A program made the position numbers and the translations under genes. A stretch of DNA of 64,000 nucleotides from Mycolicibacterium brumae (GTDB lineage: Bacteria; Actinomycetota; Actinomycetes; Mycobacteriales; Mycobacteriaceae), in contig NZ_CP104302.1 of assembly GCF_025215495.1 (NCBI RefSeq), positions 1,736,001 through 1,800,000 of the forward strand. Direction: 5' to 3'. Positions 12,253-23,643 of this stretch are shown in pieces (positions within the stretch are counted from its first letter, which is position 1; each line of letters starts with the position of its first letter). The notes below the pieces were generated by a model that had not been told where the DNA came from, did not search any database, and was given only the letters and a program-made list of their open reading frames with translations.

Positions 12253-12717
12253 TCAGGGCGCGACGGGCTCGATGGAGGTGATCGCGCACCAGTCGGCTGG
12301 CCGCTCGCCCGGCTCGTAGCTGACCTGCAGCGCGCCGTCCGGGAGCCGCTCGGCGATGGTGTTGAGAGTGCGCGGCGCGAACACCCGGGCCTTGGCCTTG
12401 CCGTACCAGTTCGGGTCGCTGGAGTCGACGGGCTCGGCGACCTGATCGAGCGTCTGGTCCCATTCGGTGACCGCCTCGGGCGCCGGGGCGCCGAAGCCCG
12501 ACGAATGGTGGTAAGCCTCCAGGTCGGCGCGCAGCCGCAGCTGCTCGCCGCCGCCGAGCGGGGTGGCGTAGATGGTGCCGTCGACCGCCTCGGCGCTGAC
12601 CTGGGTCAACCGGGTGGTGGCCGGCTCGCAGTTCTGTTCGGCGGATGCCGGCGCGGCGGCGGGCAGCGCGACGACCAGCATCAGCCCGGCGGCGACGACG
12701 GCGGCGTTCAGCTTCAT
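12253..12717 (-). CDS. Small secreted protein of unknown function
   Basis: A 154-residue protein starting at ATG 12717, whose ATG overlaps the stop of the preceding minus-strand gene (12714-12716). A Sec signal peptide is clear: KLNAAVVAAGLMLVVALPAAAPASA with predicted cleavage near residue 26. The mature part has one N-terminal Cys (EQNCEPATTR) and a second near the C-terminus (ADWCAITSI) that could form a disulfide. I recognise no family. It is the last gene of a four-gene overlapping operon led by the CNNM protein at 16052. Confidence 0.75.
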   Translation of the reverse strand: MKLNAAVVAAGLMLVVALPAAAPASAEQNCEPATTRLTQVSAEAVDGTIYATPLGGGEQLRLRADLEAYHHSSGFGAPAPEAVTEWDQTLDQVAEPVDSSDPNWYGKAKARVFAPRTLNTIAERLPDGALQVSYEPGERPADWCAITSIEPVAP

Positions 12718-13607
12718 ACCGGGTCTATCGGCTCGCGGCGCGCCGGCGTTTCGGCGAGCAGATCCGCGCAGCGCCGCGTCAACTGCGCGCGCAACACAGC
12801 GGCGCGCTCGGCGATCCGGGACTGGTCCCGGACGTACTCCGCGCGGCCGTCGGGGGACTCCACCCGGATCGGGGTGAACCCGAACGCCGCCAAGTCGTAC
12901 GGGCTGGCCCGCATATCCAGTTCACGGGCCTCGGCGGCCAGCTCCAGGGCGTCGAGCAGGAGTTCGGAGGCGACCAGCGGGGACAGCTTCATCAACCATT
13001 TCGCCAGATCCATATTGGCGTGTAAGCAGCCGGGTTGCTCGTGGGCGAGCTGGGTGTCCCGGGTCAGCGGCCGCTCGTTGCGCCCGGTGGCGGCGGAGGT
13101 GAAGAACCGGAACGCGTCGTAGTGGCTGCAGCGCAGCCCGGTCGCCTCCAGCACGGCGTCGGTTCCGGCCGGGCCCAAGCGCAGTGGCACGCCGGCGTGC
13201 CGCGGGGCGGGGCTGCGGTAGACCATCGCCCACTCGTGCATGCCGAAGCAGCCGAACCGCGCCGGCCGGGCCGCGGTTTGCGACAGCAGCCGGTGGATGT
13301 GCTCGACGGCGCCGGTCCGGGCGGCCAGGTGTTCGGGTCCGACTCCGATCCCGTCGGGCAGCCGGCGGTAGCCGGCCAGGCCCAGGTACTCCTCGGCCGC
13401 TGGGCCGGTCAGTCGGGCCGGGTAGCCGGGATGCCAGCGGCGCAGCCGTCCGGGGCGCAGCGAGTAGTAGTCGAACAGGAAGTCCCAGACCGGGTGCGCC
13501 TCACCGCGCCGGCGACGCTCGGTGTGCGGGGCCAGGAACGCCTCGGCGCGGGCCCGGTGCGCCGCGGCGCGCGCGGCCCAGACCTGCGGTTGCAGCGGCT
13601 CAGACAC
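12714..13607 (-). CDS. Conserved protein often labelled 3-methyladenine DNA glycosylase
   Basis: A 297-residue soluble protein, start at 13607, overlapping the stop of the upstream CNNM gene by eight bases. Distinctive stretches are HPVWDFLFDYYSLRPGRLRRWHPGY, CFGMHEWAMVYR and CSHYDAFRFFTSAA. Actinobacterial homologues are commonly named 3-methyladenine DNA glycosylase, but I see no helix-hairpin-helix or other glycosylase signature, so that name is unproven. Conserved His and Cys residues (CFGMHEW, CSHYDAFRFF) could be catalytic or metal-binding. Confidence 0.65.
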   Translation of the reverse strand: MSEPLQPQVWAARAAAHRARAEAFLAPHTERRRRGEAHPVWDFLFDYYSLRPGRLRRWHPGYPARLTGPAAEEYLGLAGYRRLPDGIGVGPEHLAARTGAVEHIHRLLSQTAARPARFGCFGMHEWAMVYRSPAPRHAGVPLRLGPAGTDAVLEATGLRCSHYDAFRFFTSAATGRNERPLTRDTQLAHEQPGCLHANMDLAKWLMKLSPLVASELLLDALELAAEARELDMRASPYDLAAFGFTPIRVESPDGRAEYVRDQSRIAERAAVLRAQLTRRCADLLAETPARREPIDPV

Positions 13608-14652
13608 GGTGGGTGCCGTCGCGCACCGTCCCGACCAGGTCCTCGACCAGGTCTTCCAGGGTGACCATGGCGACCACCGAATCGTCGTCGCCGGTCAGCA
13701 GGGCCAGGTGGCTGTTGCTGCGACGCATCCGCGACAGCGCGTCGGGCAGCGGCAGCGTCGCCGGGATCCGGGGCAGCGGCCGCACCACCGCCAGGTCGAC
13801 CACCGCGGCCGGGTCGGTCAGCGCCAGCACGTCCTTGATGTGCAGGTAGCCGATCAACGCTCCGGACTCGTCGGCGACCGGGAATCGGGAGTAGCCGGTC
13901 TGGGCCAGCGCGGCCTCGACCGCGGCCACCGTCGGCCCGTCGCCGGCGCCGGCCACCGGGACCGCGCGGACCTGGGCCAACGGCACCGCGACGTCGCGGG
14001 CGGCCCGGGTGCGGATCTGCAGCGCCCGGTTGAGCCGGGTGTGCTCCTCGGCGTCCAGCAGCCCCTCGGACACCGATTCGGCGAACATCTCGGCCAGTTC
14101 CACCGTCGACACGGTGATCTCAAGCTCGTTCTTGGGCTCCACCCGGACCGCGCGCAGGCTGATGTTGGCGCACCAGTTGTAGAACGCGATGAACGGCCGG
14201 GCGGCCCGCATGTAGAGCAGGTACGGCGGGATCAGCAGCATCGCGGTGCGCTCCGGCCCGGCGATCGCGATGTTCTTGGGCACCATCTCGCCGAGCAGCA
14301 CGTGCAGCAGCACCACCAGGCTCAGCGCGACGATGAAGGAGATGGTGTGCAGCAGCGCGTCGGGCACGCCGAGCAGGCCGAACGGGCCTTCCAGCAGGTG
14401 CGCGACGGCCGGTTCGCCGACCCGGCCGAGCAGGATCGAGCAGATGGTGATGCCCAGCTGCGCGCCGGCCAGCATCAACGACAGCTGCTCGCCGGCCCGC
14501 ATCACCGTCACCGCGCGTTTGGCGCCCTGCTCGGCGAGCGCCTCGAGCCGGTCGCGGCGCGCGGAGATCAGCGCGAACTCCGAGGCCACGAAGAAGGCGT
14601 TGGCGCCCAGCAGCACCACCGTCAACAGCACGCCCATCAGATCCCCGCCCAT
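13600..14652 (-). CDS. CNNM/CorC-type membrane protein with CBS pair, Rv1841c-like
   Basis: A 350-residue protein, ATG 14652, whose start shares one base with the stop of the upstream paralogue (TGATG). Residues 1-160 form the DUF21/CNNM membrane domain (three to four spans; NAFFVASEFALISARRDRLE, LAGAQLGITICSILLGRVGEPAVA, LLGEMVPKNIAIA). A CBS pair follows (about 210-340), with GYSRFPVADESGALIGYLHIKDVL and DDDSVVAMVTLEDLVEDLVGT. This chain ends at the CBS pair and lacks the CorC_HlyC domain of its neighbour. The family is linked to Mg or other cation transport; earlier hemolysin labels are misleading. Confidence 0.85.
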   Translation of the reverse strand: MGGDLMGVLLTVVLLGANAFFVASEFALISARRDRLEALAEQGAKRAVTVMRAGEQLSLMLAGAQLGITICSILLGRVGEPAVAHLLEGPFGLLGVPDALLHTISFIVALSLVVLLHVLLGEMVPKNIAIAGPERTAMLLIPPYLLYMRAARPFIAFYNWCANISLRAVRVEPKNELEITVSTVELAEMFAESVSEGLLDAEEHTRLNRALQIRTRAARDVAVPLAQVRAVPVAGAGDGPTVAAVEAALAQTGYSRFPVADESGALIGYLHIKDVLALTDPAAVVDLAVVRPLPRIPATLPLPDALSRMRRSNSHLALLTGDDDSVVAMVTLEDLVEDLVGTVRDGTHRV

Positions 14653-16052
14653 CAGCGCGGCTCCGGCTCGGTGTGCTCGGCGCCAGCCCGGCTGGACAGC
14701 GGGCCCAGCTCGGTCAGCTCCAGCACGTCGATGCGGCGGCCGTCCATGGCCACCACGGTGGCCAGCCACATGATCGGGTCATCGAGGTGGGCGTCCGGGT
14801 CGAACGCGGGAACCTCGACGGATTCGCCGACGTCGGGGATGTGGCCCAGCGCGGTGAGCACCAGGCCGCCGATGGTGTCGTAGTGCTCGCCCTCGGGGGC
14901 CCGGTAGCCGGTCGCCGCGGCGACCTCGTCGATGCGCAGCAGGCCGGACACCTGCCAGCTGCCGTCGGACTCCAGCACATCGGGGCGGCTGTCGTCGTGC
15001 TCGTCGCGGACGTCGCCGACGATCTCCTCGATCAGGTCCTCCACGGTGACCATCCCTGCGGTGCCGCCGTACTCGTCGACGACCATCGCGGTCTGCAGCC
15101 CGTTGGCGCGGATCTGGGTCATCACGGCGTCGCCGTCCAGGGTGGTCGGCACCACCGGCGCCGGTTGGGCCAGCGGGGCCAAGGTGATGATGCCGCGATG
15201 CGCGGCGGGGATCTCGAAGACCTGCTTGACGTGCACGATGCCGACGGTGGCGTCCAGGTCGCCGTCGACGATCGGGAACCGGGAGAAGCCGGTGCGGTCG
15301 GCCACCTCCACCAGGTCGGCGACCGTCTGCGCGGCCTCGAGGGTGACGATCTTGGATCTCGGGGTCATCAGGTCCTCGGCGCACAGCTCACCGAACTGCA
15401 GTGAGCGGTCGATCAGGGCGGCGGTCGCGGTGTCGATCGAACCGCTCTCGGCGGAGGTGCGCACCAGCGACACCAGCTCCCGCGCGGAGCGGGCTGAGTG
15501 CGGCTCGTCGGCGGGTTCGATGCCCATCCGGCGCACGATCCGGTTGGCCATGCCGTTGGTCAGTTTGATCGCCGGGGTCAGCAGCGTGGAGAACAGCAGC
15601 TGCGGGCCGGCCGAGGCGCGGGCGGTCTTGACCGGCAACGCGACCGCCAGGTTCTTCGGCACCAGCTCGCCGTAGACCATCGACAGCGAGGTCGCGATCA
15701 GCAGCGCCAGCGCCAGCGCCACCCCCGACGCCCACCGTTCGGGCAGGCCGACGGCGTCCAACAGCGGGCGCAGCAGGCGAGCGACCACCGGCTCGGCCAG
15801 CCAGCCGGTGGCCAGGGTGGTGATGGAGATGCCGATCTGGGCGCCGGACAGCTGGAACGACAGCGTGCGGTGCGCCTTCTGCACGAAGCGGTCGCGGCGG
15901 TCGCCGGTGCGGGCGTTGGCGTCGACGGTGCTGCGTTCCAGCGCGGTCAGGGAGAACTCGGCGGCCACGAACAACGCGGTGCCCGCGGTCAGCACCAGAA
16001 TGGCCAGCAGGCTGAGCACGGTGACCACCAGGTTGCCGTCGGCCTCTGGCAC
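14652..16052 (-). CDS. CNNM/CorC-type membrane protein with CBS pair and CorC domain, Rv1842c-like
   Basis: A 466-residue protein. The reading frame is open much further upstream, but GTG 16052 preceded by AAAGGA is the credible start. DUF21 membrane domain at about residues 5-200 ([57 protein letters not shown]), CBS pair at about 215-345 ([24 protein letters not shown] and [29 protein letters not shown]), and a C-terminal CorC_HlyC domain (about 360-450). Paralogue of the next gene; the pair probably acts together in Mg/cation efflux or homeostasis. First gene of the overlapping operon that runs left to 12253. Confidence 0.88.
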   Translation of the reverse strand: MPEADGNLVVTVLSLLAILVLTAGTALFVAAEFSLTALERSTVDANARTGDRRDRFVQKAHRTLSFQLSGAQIGISITTLATGWLAEPVVARLLRPLLDAVGLPERWASGVALALALLIATSLSMVYGELVPKNLAVALPVKTARASAGPQLLFSTLLTPAIKLTNGMANRIVRRMGIEPADEPHSARSARELVSLVRTSAESGSIDTATAALIDRSLQFGELCAEDLMTPRSKIVTLEAAQTVADLVEVADRTGFSRFPIVDGDLDATVGIVHVKQVFEIPAAHRGIITLAPLAQPAPVVPTTLDGDAVMTQIRANGLQTAMVVDEYGGTAGMVTVEDLIEEIVGDVRDEHDDSRPDVLESDGSWQVSGLLRIDEVAAATGYRAPEGEHYDTIGGLVLTALGHIPDVGESVEVPAFDPDAHLDDPIMWLATVVAMDGRRIDVLELTELGPLSSRAGAEHTEPEPR

Positions 16053-16166
16053 GGTGGTCCTTTCGAAAGCGCGCGGGGGGCGCGGTTCTGCGCTGTGCAG
16101 ACCCATATCGTAGCGCCGCCGTCGCCGCCGGCGGGATTCGGCGGGAATCCCCTGGGGAAACGATGG

Positions 16167-16185
16167 TGAGGCTAGCCTGAGTTCA
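16167..16185 (+). promoter_or_regulatory. Weak IdeR-box-like sequence at the Fbp operon start
   Basis: TGAGGCTAGCCTGAGTTCA matches the IdeR/DtxR consensus TWAGGTTAGSCTWACCTWA at 13 of 19 positions. It contains the perfect palindrome AGGCTAGCCT and ends on the A of the start codon at 16185. Position and the iron-transport operon make it plausible, but the right half is poor. Confidence 0.35.
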
Positions 16186-17228
16186 TGGCGAGAATACGGA
16201 TGAAGTTCGCGGCGGCGTTCGGTTCGGCGGCGGTCGCGCTGGCCGGTTGCGGCTCCGGCGGCGAGGCGTCGGAAACCACCGAGGAACAGGCCGGCGAGCA
16301 GAAGGTCGTGGTCTACTCCGGGCGCAGCGAGAAGCTGGTCGACCCGCTGCTCAAACAGTTCACCGCCGACACCGGCATCGAGGTGGAGGTCCGCTACGCC
16401 GGATCCGGCGAGCTGGCCGCCCAGCTGATCACCGAGGGGGACAAGTCCCCGGCCGACGTGTTCTTCTCCCAGGACGCCGGGGCGCTCGGCGCGGTCTCCG
16501 CCGCCGGGTTGTTCGCCCCGATCGACGCCACCACGCTGGCCGCCGTCCCGGACCAGTATTCGGCCGCCGACGGCAGCTGGGTCGGGGTGTCCGGGCGGGC
16601 CCGGGTCGTCGTCTACAACCCGGAGTTGGCGCCCGAACCGCCGAACACCATCGACGCCCTGCTGGACCCGCAGTGGAACGGCAAGATCGGGTTCGCCCCG
16701 TCGAATGCCTCCTGGCAGTCCTTCGTCACCGGGCTGCGGGTGCTGCGCGGCGAAGACGGCGCCCGGGACTGGCTGACGGCGTTCAAGGCCCAGGACCCGC
16801 AGCCCTTTGAGGGCAACGGCGGTGTGCGCGACGCCGTCGACGCCGGAACCCTGCCGTTGGGCCTGGTCAATCACTACTACCTCTCTGAGCTGATCGACAG
16901 CAAAGGCGCCGACAACGTCACCGCCCGCAACCAGTTCATGGCGCCCGGCGATCCGGGCGGGCTGGTCAACGTCGCCGGCGTCGGCGTGCTGAAGTCCGCG
17001 CCGCACCCCTCGGCCGCGCAGCAGTTCGCCGGCTACCTGATCTCGGAGTCCGCGCAGAAGTACTTCGCCGCCGAGACCGCCGAGTATCCGCTGATCGCCG
17101 GGGTGGAGCCCGACGGAGACATGCCGCCGCTGGCCGATCTGAACCCGCCCGCGGTGGACCTCTCCGAACTCGACGACCTGGAGGCCACCCAGCAGATGCT
17201 GGTGGAGACCGGGCTGCTGACCAGCTGA
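16185..17228 (+). CDS. Iron(III) ABC transporter substrate-binding lipoprotein, FbpA/FutA family
   Basis: A 347-residue protein, ATG 16185. The signal sequence ends in the lipobox LAGC (Cys 21), so the mature protein is lipid-anchored. The ferric-binding protein fold is indicated by [41 protein letters not shown] and [16 protein letters not shown]. The paired tyrosines in LVNHYYL are the expected iron-coordinating residues of this family. It starts an operon with the permease (5-base gap) and the ATPase (overlap). Such Fbp systems take up free ferric iron rather than siderophore; M. tuberculosis lacks an equivalent at this locus, so lineage-specific gain is likely. Confidence 0.92.
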   Translation: MARIRMKFAAAFGSAAVALAGCGSGGEASETTEEQAGEQKVVVYSGRSEKLVDPLLKQFTADTGIEVEVRYAGSGELAAQLITEGDKSPADVFFSQDAGALGAVSAAGLFAPIDATTLAAVPDQYSAADGSWVGVSGRARVVVYNPELAPEPPNTIDALLDPQWNGKIGFAPSNASWQSFVTGLRVLRGEDGARDWLTAFKAQDPQPFEGNGGVRDAVDAGTLPLGLVNHYYLSELIDSKGADNVTARNQFMAPGDPGGLVNVAGVGVLKSAPHPSAAQQFAGYLISESAQKYFAAETAEYPLIAGVEPDGDMPPLADLNPPAVDLSELDDLEATQQMLVETGLLTS

Positions 17229-17233
17229 GCGGC

Positions 17234-18746
17234 GTGCGCGCGCCGAGACCGCTGCTGTTGGCGGCGGTCGCCGTGGCGGCGGCCACCGCGATCCCGCTGG
17301 TCTACCTGGCCGAGCGGGCCATGAGCCGCGGCGCGGGGTTCGTCGTCGCCGAGTTGCTGGCCCCGCGCACCGCCGCGCTGATCGGGCGGTCCCTGCTGCT
17401 CGTCACGGTGGTCACCGCGGCGTCGGTGCTGCTCGGGGTGGGTCTGGCGGTGCTGCTGGCCCGCACCGACCTGGCGGCCCGGCGGGTGTGGGCGGTGGCG
17501 CTGATGTTGCCGCTGGCCGTGCCGAGCTACCTGATGGCGTTCCTGTGGGTGTCGCTGTTCCCCCGATTCGGCGGCCTGTGGGGGTCGGCGCTGACGCTGA
17601 CCCTGGTCTGCTATCCGCTGGTGCTGATGACGACGCTGGCCGCGCTGACCCGAGTCGACCCCGGCCAGGAGGAGGTCGCCCGCACCCTGGGCCGCGGTGG
17701 CGCGGCGGTGCTGTTCGGCGTCACGCTGCGCCAGGTCCGCCCGGCCGTCACCGCAGGGGCGCTGCTGGTGGCGCTGTATGTGCTCAGCGATTTCGGCGCG
17801 GTCGCGGCGATGCGCTACGAGGCCTTCACCTGGGTCATCTACGGCGCCTACCGGTCCGGGTTCAACCCGGCCCGGGCGGCGGTGCTCTCGCTGCTGCTGC
17901 TGGTGTTCGCGATGGTTCTGGTGGCCGGCGAGCGCTGGGCCCGCGGGCGGGCCGAGGCCCGGGTCGGCTCGGGCGCGCCGCGACCCGCCCCGGTGAGCCG
18001 GCTCGGGCGCCGGCAGCCCGTCGCGCAGGCTGCGGCGGCCGCGGTGCTGCTGGTCGCGCTGGCGGTTCCGGGCTACGCGCTATCGGTGTGGCTGTCGGCC
18101 GGCGGGCTGCGGTTCGACGGCCCGGCCTGGGTGTCGGCGATGGCGGCGACGGTGTGGCTGTCGGCGGCCGCCGCGCTGGTCACCACGGTGGCCGCGCTGC
18201 CGCTGGCGGTGCTGGCCGCCCGCTACCGCAGCCCCGGGGTCCGGTTGCTGGAGAGCGTCAGTTACCTGTCCCACGGCCTGCCGGGCGTGGTGGTGGCCAT
18301 CGCCATGGTGTCGGTGGGAGTGGCGCTGCTGCGCCCGATCTACCAGCGCGAACCGCTGCTGATCCTGGCGTACGCGGTGTTGTTCATCCCGCTGGCGCTG
18401 GGTTCGGCCCGCGCCGCGGTGGAGGCGGTCCCGCCGCGGCTGGACGAGGTCGCCCGATCGCTGGGCCGGCCGCCGCTGCGCGCATTCCTCGGCGTGAGCG
18501 CCCGGATCTCGGCGCCCGGCATCGCCGCCGCGGCCATTCTGGTCCTGTTGACCTGCATGAAGGAGCTTCCGGTGACTTTGCTGCTGCACCCGACCGGCAC
18601 ACACACCCTGGCCACCCGGATGTGGGGGCACAGCTTCGTCAGCGACTACGCGGCCGCCGCGCCGTACGCGCTGGCGCTGCTGCTGTTCGCCGCGATCCCG
18701 ACCGCGGCGCTGGGCGTCTGGACCACCCGGGCGCCGGCGGTGGCCC

Positions 18747-18754
<8 letters not shown>
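17234..18754 (+). CDS. Iron(III) ABC transporter permease, FbpB family
   Basis: A 506-residue protein, GTG 17234, five bases after the substrate-binding gene. It is a tandem-duplicated permease with about twelve membrane spans. Both halves carry the EAA-type loop for the ATPase: [27 protein letters not shown] (first half) and [31 protein letters not shown] (second half). This arrangement is typical of FbpB/SfuB iron permeases. Its end overlaps the ATPase start by eight bases. Confidence 0.92.
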
Positions 18755-19766
<1,012 letters not shown>

Positions 19767-19787
19767 GCGGTGCGGCGGAGCTTGTCG

Positions 19788-19842
19788 CGCTGGGCCCGCT
19801 GCGCAAAGCCTCCGTTCCTCCGGCTTTGCTTGCGACCCAGCG
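19788..19842. terminator. Long two-stage hairpin between convergent genes
   Basis: An outer stem CGCTGGG (19788-19794) pairs with CCCAGCG (19836-19842), and an inner perfect 8-bp stem GCAAAGCC (19803-19810) pairs with GGCTTTGC (19822-19829) around an 11-base loop. It lies between the fbpC stop and the guaB1 stop, so it probably ends transcription from both sides. No U-tract follows, as is common for mycobacterial terminators. Confidence 0.6.
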
Positions 19843-19844
19843 GT

Positions 19845-21290
<1,446 letters not shown>

Positions 21291-21302
21291 CTAATCGGGG
21301 AG

Positions 21303-22220
21303 TCAGCGCCCGAGCAGCAGGCGCAGCTCGGTCAGCCACGGGATGGCCACCGCCAGGGTCGGCAGCACCAGGACCGCGGCGGCGGCCAGGTAGGCCCCGG
21401 CCGACAGCGCCGCGCTGTTGGGTTTGCCGGCCAGCCGTCGCACCCGCAGCACGGTGTTGGTGCCGCCGGCGGCCAGCGCTCCGGCCGGTCGCGGTCCGGC
21501 GGCGCAGGCGACCAGCGCGCGGCCCAGGGGAGCGCGCCCGGCGGTGCGCACGGCGGCATCGTCGGCGAGCAGCTCGACCAGCAGCCGGACCGCGCCGAGG
21601 GCGCTGGCGCTGCGGACGAACCGGGGGAACGCCGCGTGCACGGCGGTGAACGCCTCCAGCACCAGATCGTGGCGGGCGCGCAGGTGGGCCTGCTCGTGGC
21701 TGAGGATGGCGGCCATCTCGGCGTCGTCGAGGGTGTTCAGGGTGCCCTCGGAGACCACCACGCGGCTGCGGACGCCGGGCAGGCAGTAGGCCAGCGGTTG
21801 GTCGACGTCCAGGATGCGCAGCGCTCCGCGGTTGGCGGCCAGCAGGTCCACCAACATGCGGTGGTGTGCCCGACGGCGGCGGGTGACCACCGCGACCCGC
21901 ACCACGGCGACCGCCAGACGGGCGCCGACCAGCAGCGTCACGCCGAGGGCGCCGACGTAGAGCAGCCACAGCGGCCAGCCGAGGCGGTCCAGCGCCGAGG
22001 CCAGCCCGTGCGACGGCAGTCCGTCCGGGCCGGGCAGGAAGAGTCGGCTGGCCACGGCCAGTCCGGCGCTGAACGCCGACAACACCGCGGCGATGGCGAT
22101 CGCCTGCCACAGCGTCAACGCCGCGCGGGGTGCCCGCAGCGGCCATTGGGATCGGGCCAGCAACTCCGGGATCGGCCCGGCGAGCAGCAGGGCGAGCAGA
22201 GCGAAGGCCGGCGCGGACAC
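21303..22220 (-). CDS. M56-family membrane peptidase, BlaR-like (Rv1845c homologue)
   Basis: A 305-residue protein, GTG at 22220, 15 bases after blaI. Five or so membrane spans surround a cytoplasmic zinc-peptidase motif: ILSHEQAHLRARHDLVLEAF contains HExxH and is followed by further acidic residues. The extracellular penicillin-binding sensor domain of staphylococcal BlaR1 is missing, as in other mycobacterial homologues. It probably cleaves or signals to the BlaI repressor encoded just upstream. Confidence 0.88.
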   Translation of the reverse strand: MSAPAFALLALLLAGPIPELLARSQWPLRAPRAALTLWQAIAIAAVLSAFSAGLAVASRLFLPGPDGLPSHGLASALDRLGWPLWLLYVGALGVTLLVGARLAVAVVRVAVVTRRRRAHHRMLVDLLAANRGALRILDVDQPLAYCLPGVRSRVVVSEGTLNTLDDAEMAAILSHEQAHLRARHDLVLEAFTAVHAAFPRFVRSASALGAVRLLVELLADDAAVRTAGRAPLGRALVACAAGPRPAGALAAGGTNTVLRVRRLAGKPNSAALSAGAYLAAAAVLVLPTLAVAIPWLTELRLLLGR

Positions 22221-22235
22221 GCCTTCTAGTGTCCC

Positions 22236-22652
22236 CTACCCGGTCGCGGCGCCGCCAGCGGATCGGTCAAATGAGTGCTTGGTTTCCAATTCGTCGAGGG
22301 CCCGGCGCAGCGCGTCGGCCTCATCGATGCCGACCCGTTCCACGAAGTGCATCAGCGCGGCCTGTCGGCTGCCGGTGTCGGCGGCCTGGTCCAGCGCGTC
22401 GACCATCAATCCGGCGACCAGCACGTCGCGGCCGTGGGACGGGGCGTAGCGGTGCGCGCGGTCGTCGCGGTGCTGGATGACGAGGTTCTTGCGCGCCAGT
22501 CGCTGCAGCACGGTCATCACGGTGGTGTAGGCGAGGTTGCGTCGCGCGGACAGCGCCTCGTGGACCTGACGCACGGTCTGCGGCGCGGTGGAGGACCATA
22601 GGTGGTCCATGACCGCCTGCTCCAAATCGCCCAAGCGGGCCGTTCTGCTCAT
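22236..22652 (-). CDS. blaI: BlaI-family repressor (Rv1846c homologue)
   Basis: A 138-residue winged-helix repressor, ATG 22652. The BlaI/MecI signature is clear: LGDLEQAVMDHLWSS, TVRQVHEALSARRNLAYTTVMTVLQRLARKNLV, then a C-terminal dimerisation region with ADALRRALDELE. In M. tuberculosis BlaI represses blaC, its own gene and a few others, and is relieved by beta-lactams. It shares an operon with the M56 protease; a candidate operator lies at 22701-22719. Confidence 0.93.
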   Translation of the reverse strand: MSRTARLGDLEQAVMDHLWSSTAPQTVRQVHEALSARRNLAYTTVMTVLQRLARKNLVIQHRDDRAHRYAPSHGRDVLVAGLMVDALDQAADTGSRQAALMHFVERVGIDEADALRRALDELETKHSFDRSAGGAATG

Positions 22653-22700
22653 GATCTGTTCATCTCCCCAGCGCTATGCGCGCTCTCTAGCGTACCCGCG

Positions 22701-22719
22701 TTACTACGGGTCGTCGTTA
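22701..22719 (-). promoter_or_regulatory. Candidate BlaI operator
   Basis: TTACTACGGGTCGTCGTTA is an imperfect dyad (left TTACTAC, right half reading TAACGACGA on the other strand, six of nine matches). It resembles the TACTAC-type half-sites of mycobacterial BlaI operators. It is about 49 bases upstream of the blaI start, consistent with autorepression. Confidence 0.45.
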
Positions 22720-22847
22720 TCAAGATGTTCGGTCCGGCGGAGCTTCCGCCCGGTTCGGCGTCGCCGCTGGTCAGCGGCAGATTCGCCGAAACTCGGGTGT
22801 GAAAGCTGTCACAGCGTTTGGAACGCTGAACCACCGAGGTTCTATGG

Positions 22848-22866
22848 TTAGGTTTACCTATCCTAA
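22848..22866 (+). promoter_or_regulatory. IdeR (iron) box
   Basis: TTAGGTTTACCTATCCTAA has perfect TTAGG/CCTAA arms nine bases apart and matches the IdeR consensus at 16 of 19 positions. It lies directly before the ribosome-binding site (AGGAGG, 22869-22874) of the FhuF-like gene, so binding of iron-loaded IdeR should block its transcription under iron sufficiency. Confidence 0.85.
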
Positions 22867-22878
22867 CCAGGAGGCGTG

Positions 22879-23619
22879 ATGACTGTCCTGACCGAGGACC
22901 CGTTGATCTCCGCGATGGCTATCCGTGAGGAGCTGCCGCTGCACGAATCCGCGCGACGGCTGCGCGCCTTCTATCCGGAGTGTCCGCGGGTCTACGGGGT
23001 CGCGGTGATGGGCGATGTCTCCCGGCGGCGCTGGTGGCCATTGGCCGAGGCGCTGACCGACGGACGGCTGGCGCAGATGTACGCCGACGCCGCCGCCGAG
23101 ATCGACAATCCGACCGCCGCCGCGCAGCAGCTGGCCGCCAGCCTCGCCCACGCGGTGATCGGGCGGGTGGTAGCGCTGGTGGTTTCCGAGGGACGCGCCT
23201 GGGACGCCGGACTGGAGAATCTCTGGGTGCACGTCGACTCCGACGGCGCCATCGACTGGCTGGGCGTGGTGGACCCGACGGTTCGGGTGCTGCCCGACGA
23301 TCCGGACACCGGACGGGCCGGGGCCGTCGAGCTGCCCAGCGAGCCGGCCCTGGCGACCTGGATTGCGCATCGCTGCCATCGCACGCTGGAACCGCTGTTC
23401 GCCGAACTGTGCCGGGTGAGCGGGGCCGCTGTGAGCGTGCCGGCGATGTGGCGCATCGTCGGCACCGCCGTGGTGGTCGCGGCCACTCAGGTGCCGCTGC
23501 TGGCCGGGGTCAGCGAAAACGCCGGTATGCGCCGGGGTCAGTGCGTGCTCGACGCGCTGGTCGGATTCGGCCTGCCGGTGCGCGGCCGCGCGCCGATGAA
23601 AGTGGCACTTGCAAGTTAG
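22879..23619 (+). CDS. IdeR-controlled FhuF-like protein (putative iron/siderophore-related)
   Basis: A 246-residue soluble protein. ATG 22879 is preferred over the in-frame GTG 22876 because of the spacing from AGGAGG. Its overall layout (Trp-rich N-half, MWRIVGTAVVVAATQV segment and a C-terminal MRRGQCVLDALVGF region) recalls FhuF-like ferric-siderophore reductases, but the C-terminal Cys cluster that binds 2Fe-2S in true FhuF is absent: only one Cys is found near the end. Enzyme activity is therefore doubtful; the iron link rests mainly on the strong IdeR box. Its TAG stop lies inside the next IdeR box (23616-23634). Confidence 0.6.
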   Translation: MTVLTEDPLISAMAIREELPLHESARRLRAFYPECPRVYGVAVMGDVSRRRWWPLAEALTDGRLAQMYADAAAEIDNPTAAAQQLAASLAHAVIGRVVALVVSEGRAWDAGLENLWVHVDSDGAIDWLGVVDPTVRVLPDDPDTGRAGAVELPSEPALATWIAHRCHRTLEPLFAELCRVSGAAVSVPAMWRIVGTAVVVAATQVPLLAGVSENAGMRRGQCVLDALVGFGLPVRGRAPMKVALAS

Positions 23620-23637
23620 GGCAGCCTTGCCTATACT
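23609..23637 (+). promoter_or_regulatory. MrsI promoter
   Basis: A -35 hexamer TTGCAA (23609-23614) and a -10 hexamer TATACT (23632-23637) are separated by exactly 17 bases. The IdeR box at 23616-23634 fills the spacer, so a bound repressor would block polymerase. The predicted start site is near 23644. Confidence 0.75.
23616..23634 (+). promoter_or_regulatory. IdeR (iron) box in the MrsI promoter
   Basis: TTAGGGCAGCCTTGCCTAT matches the IdeR consensus at about 15 of 19 positions and closely resembles my recollection of the M. tuberculosis mbtB box. It overlaps the stop codon of the FhuF-like gene and sits between the promoter hexamers. Confidence 0.8.
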
Positions 23638-23643
23638 TATAGG

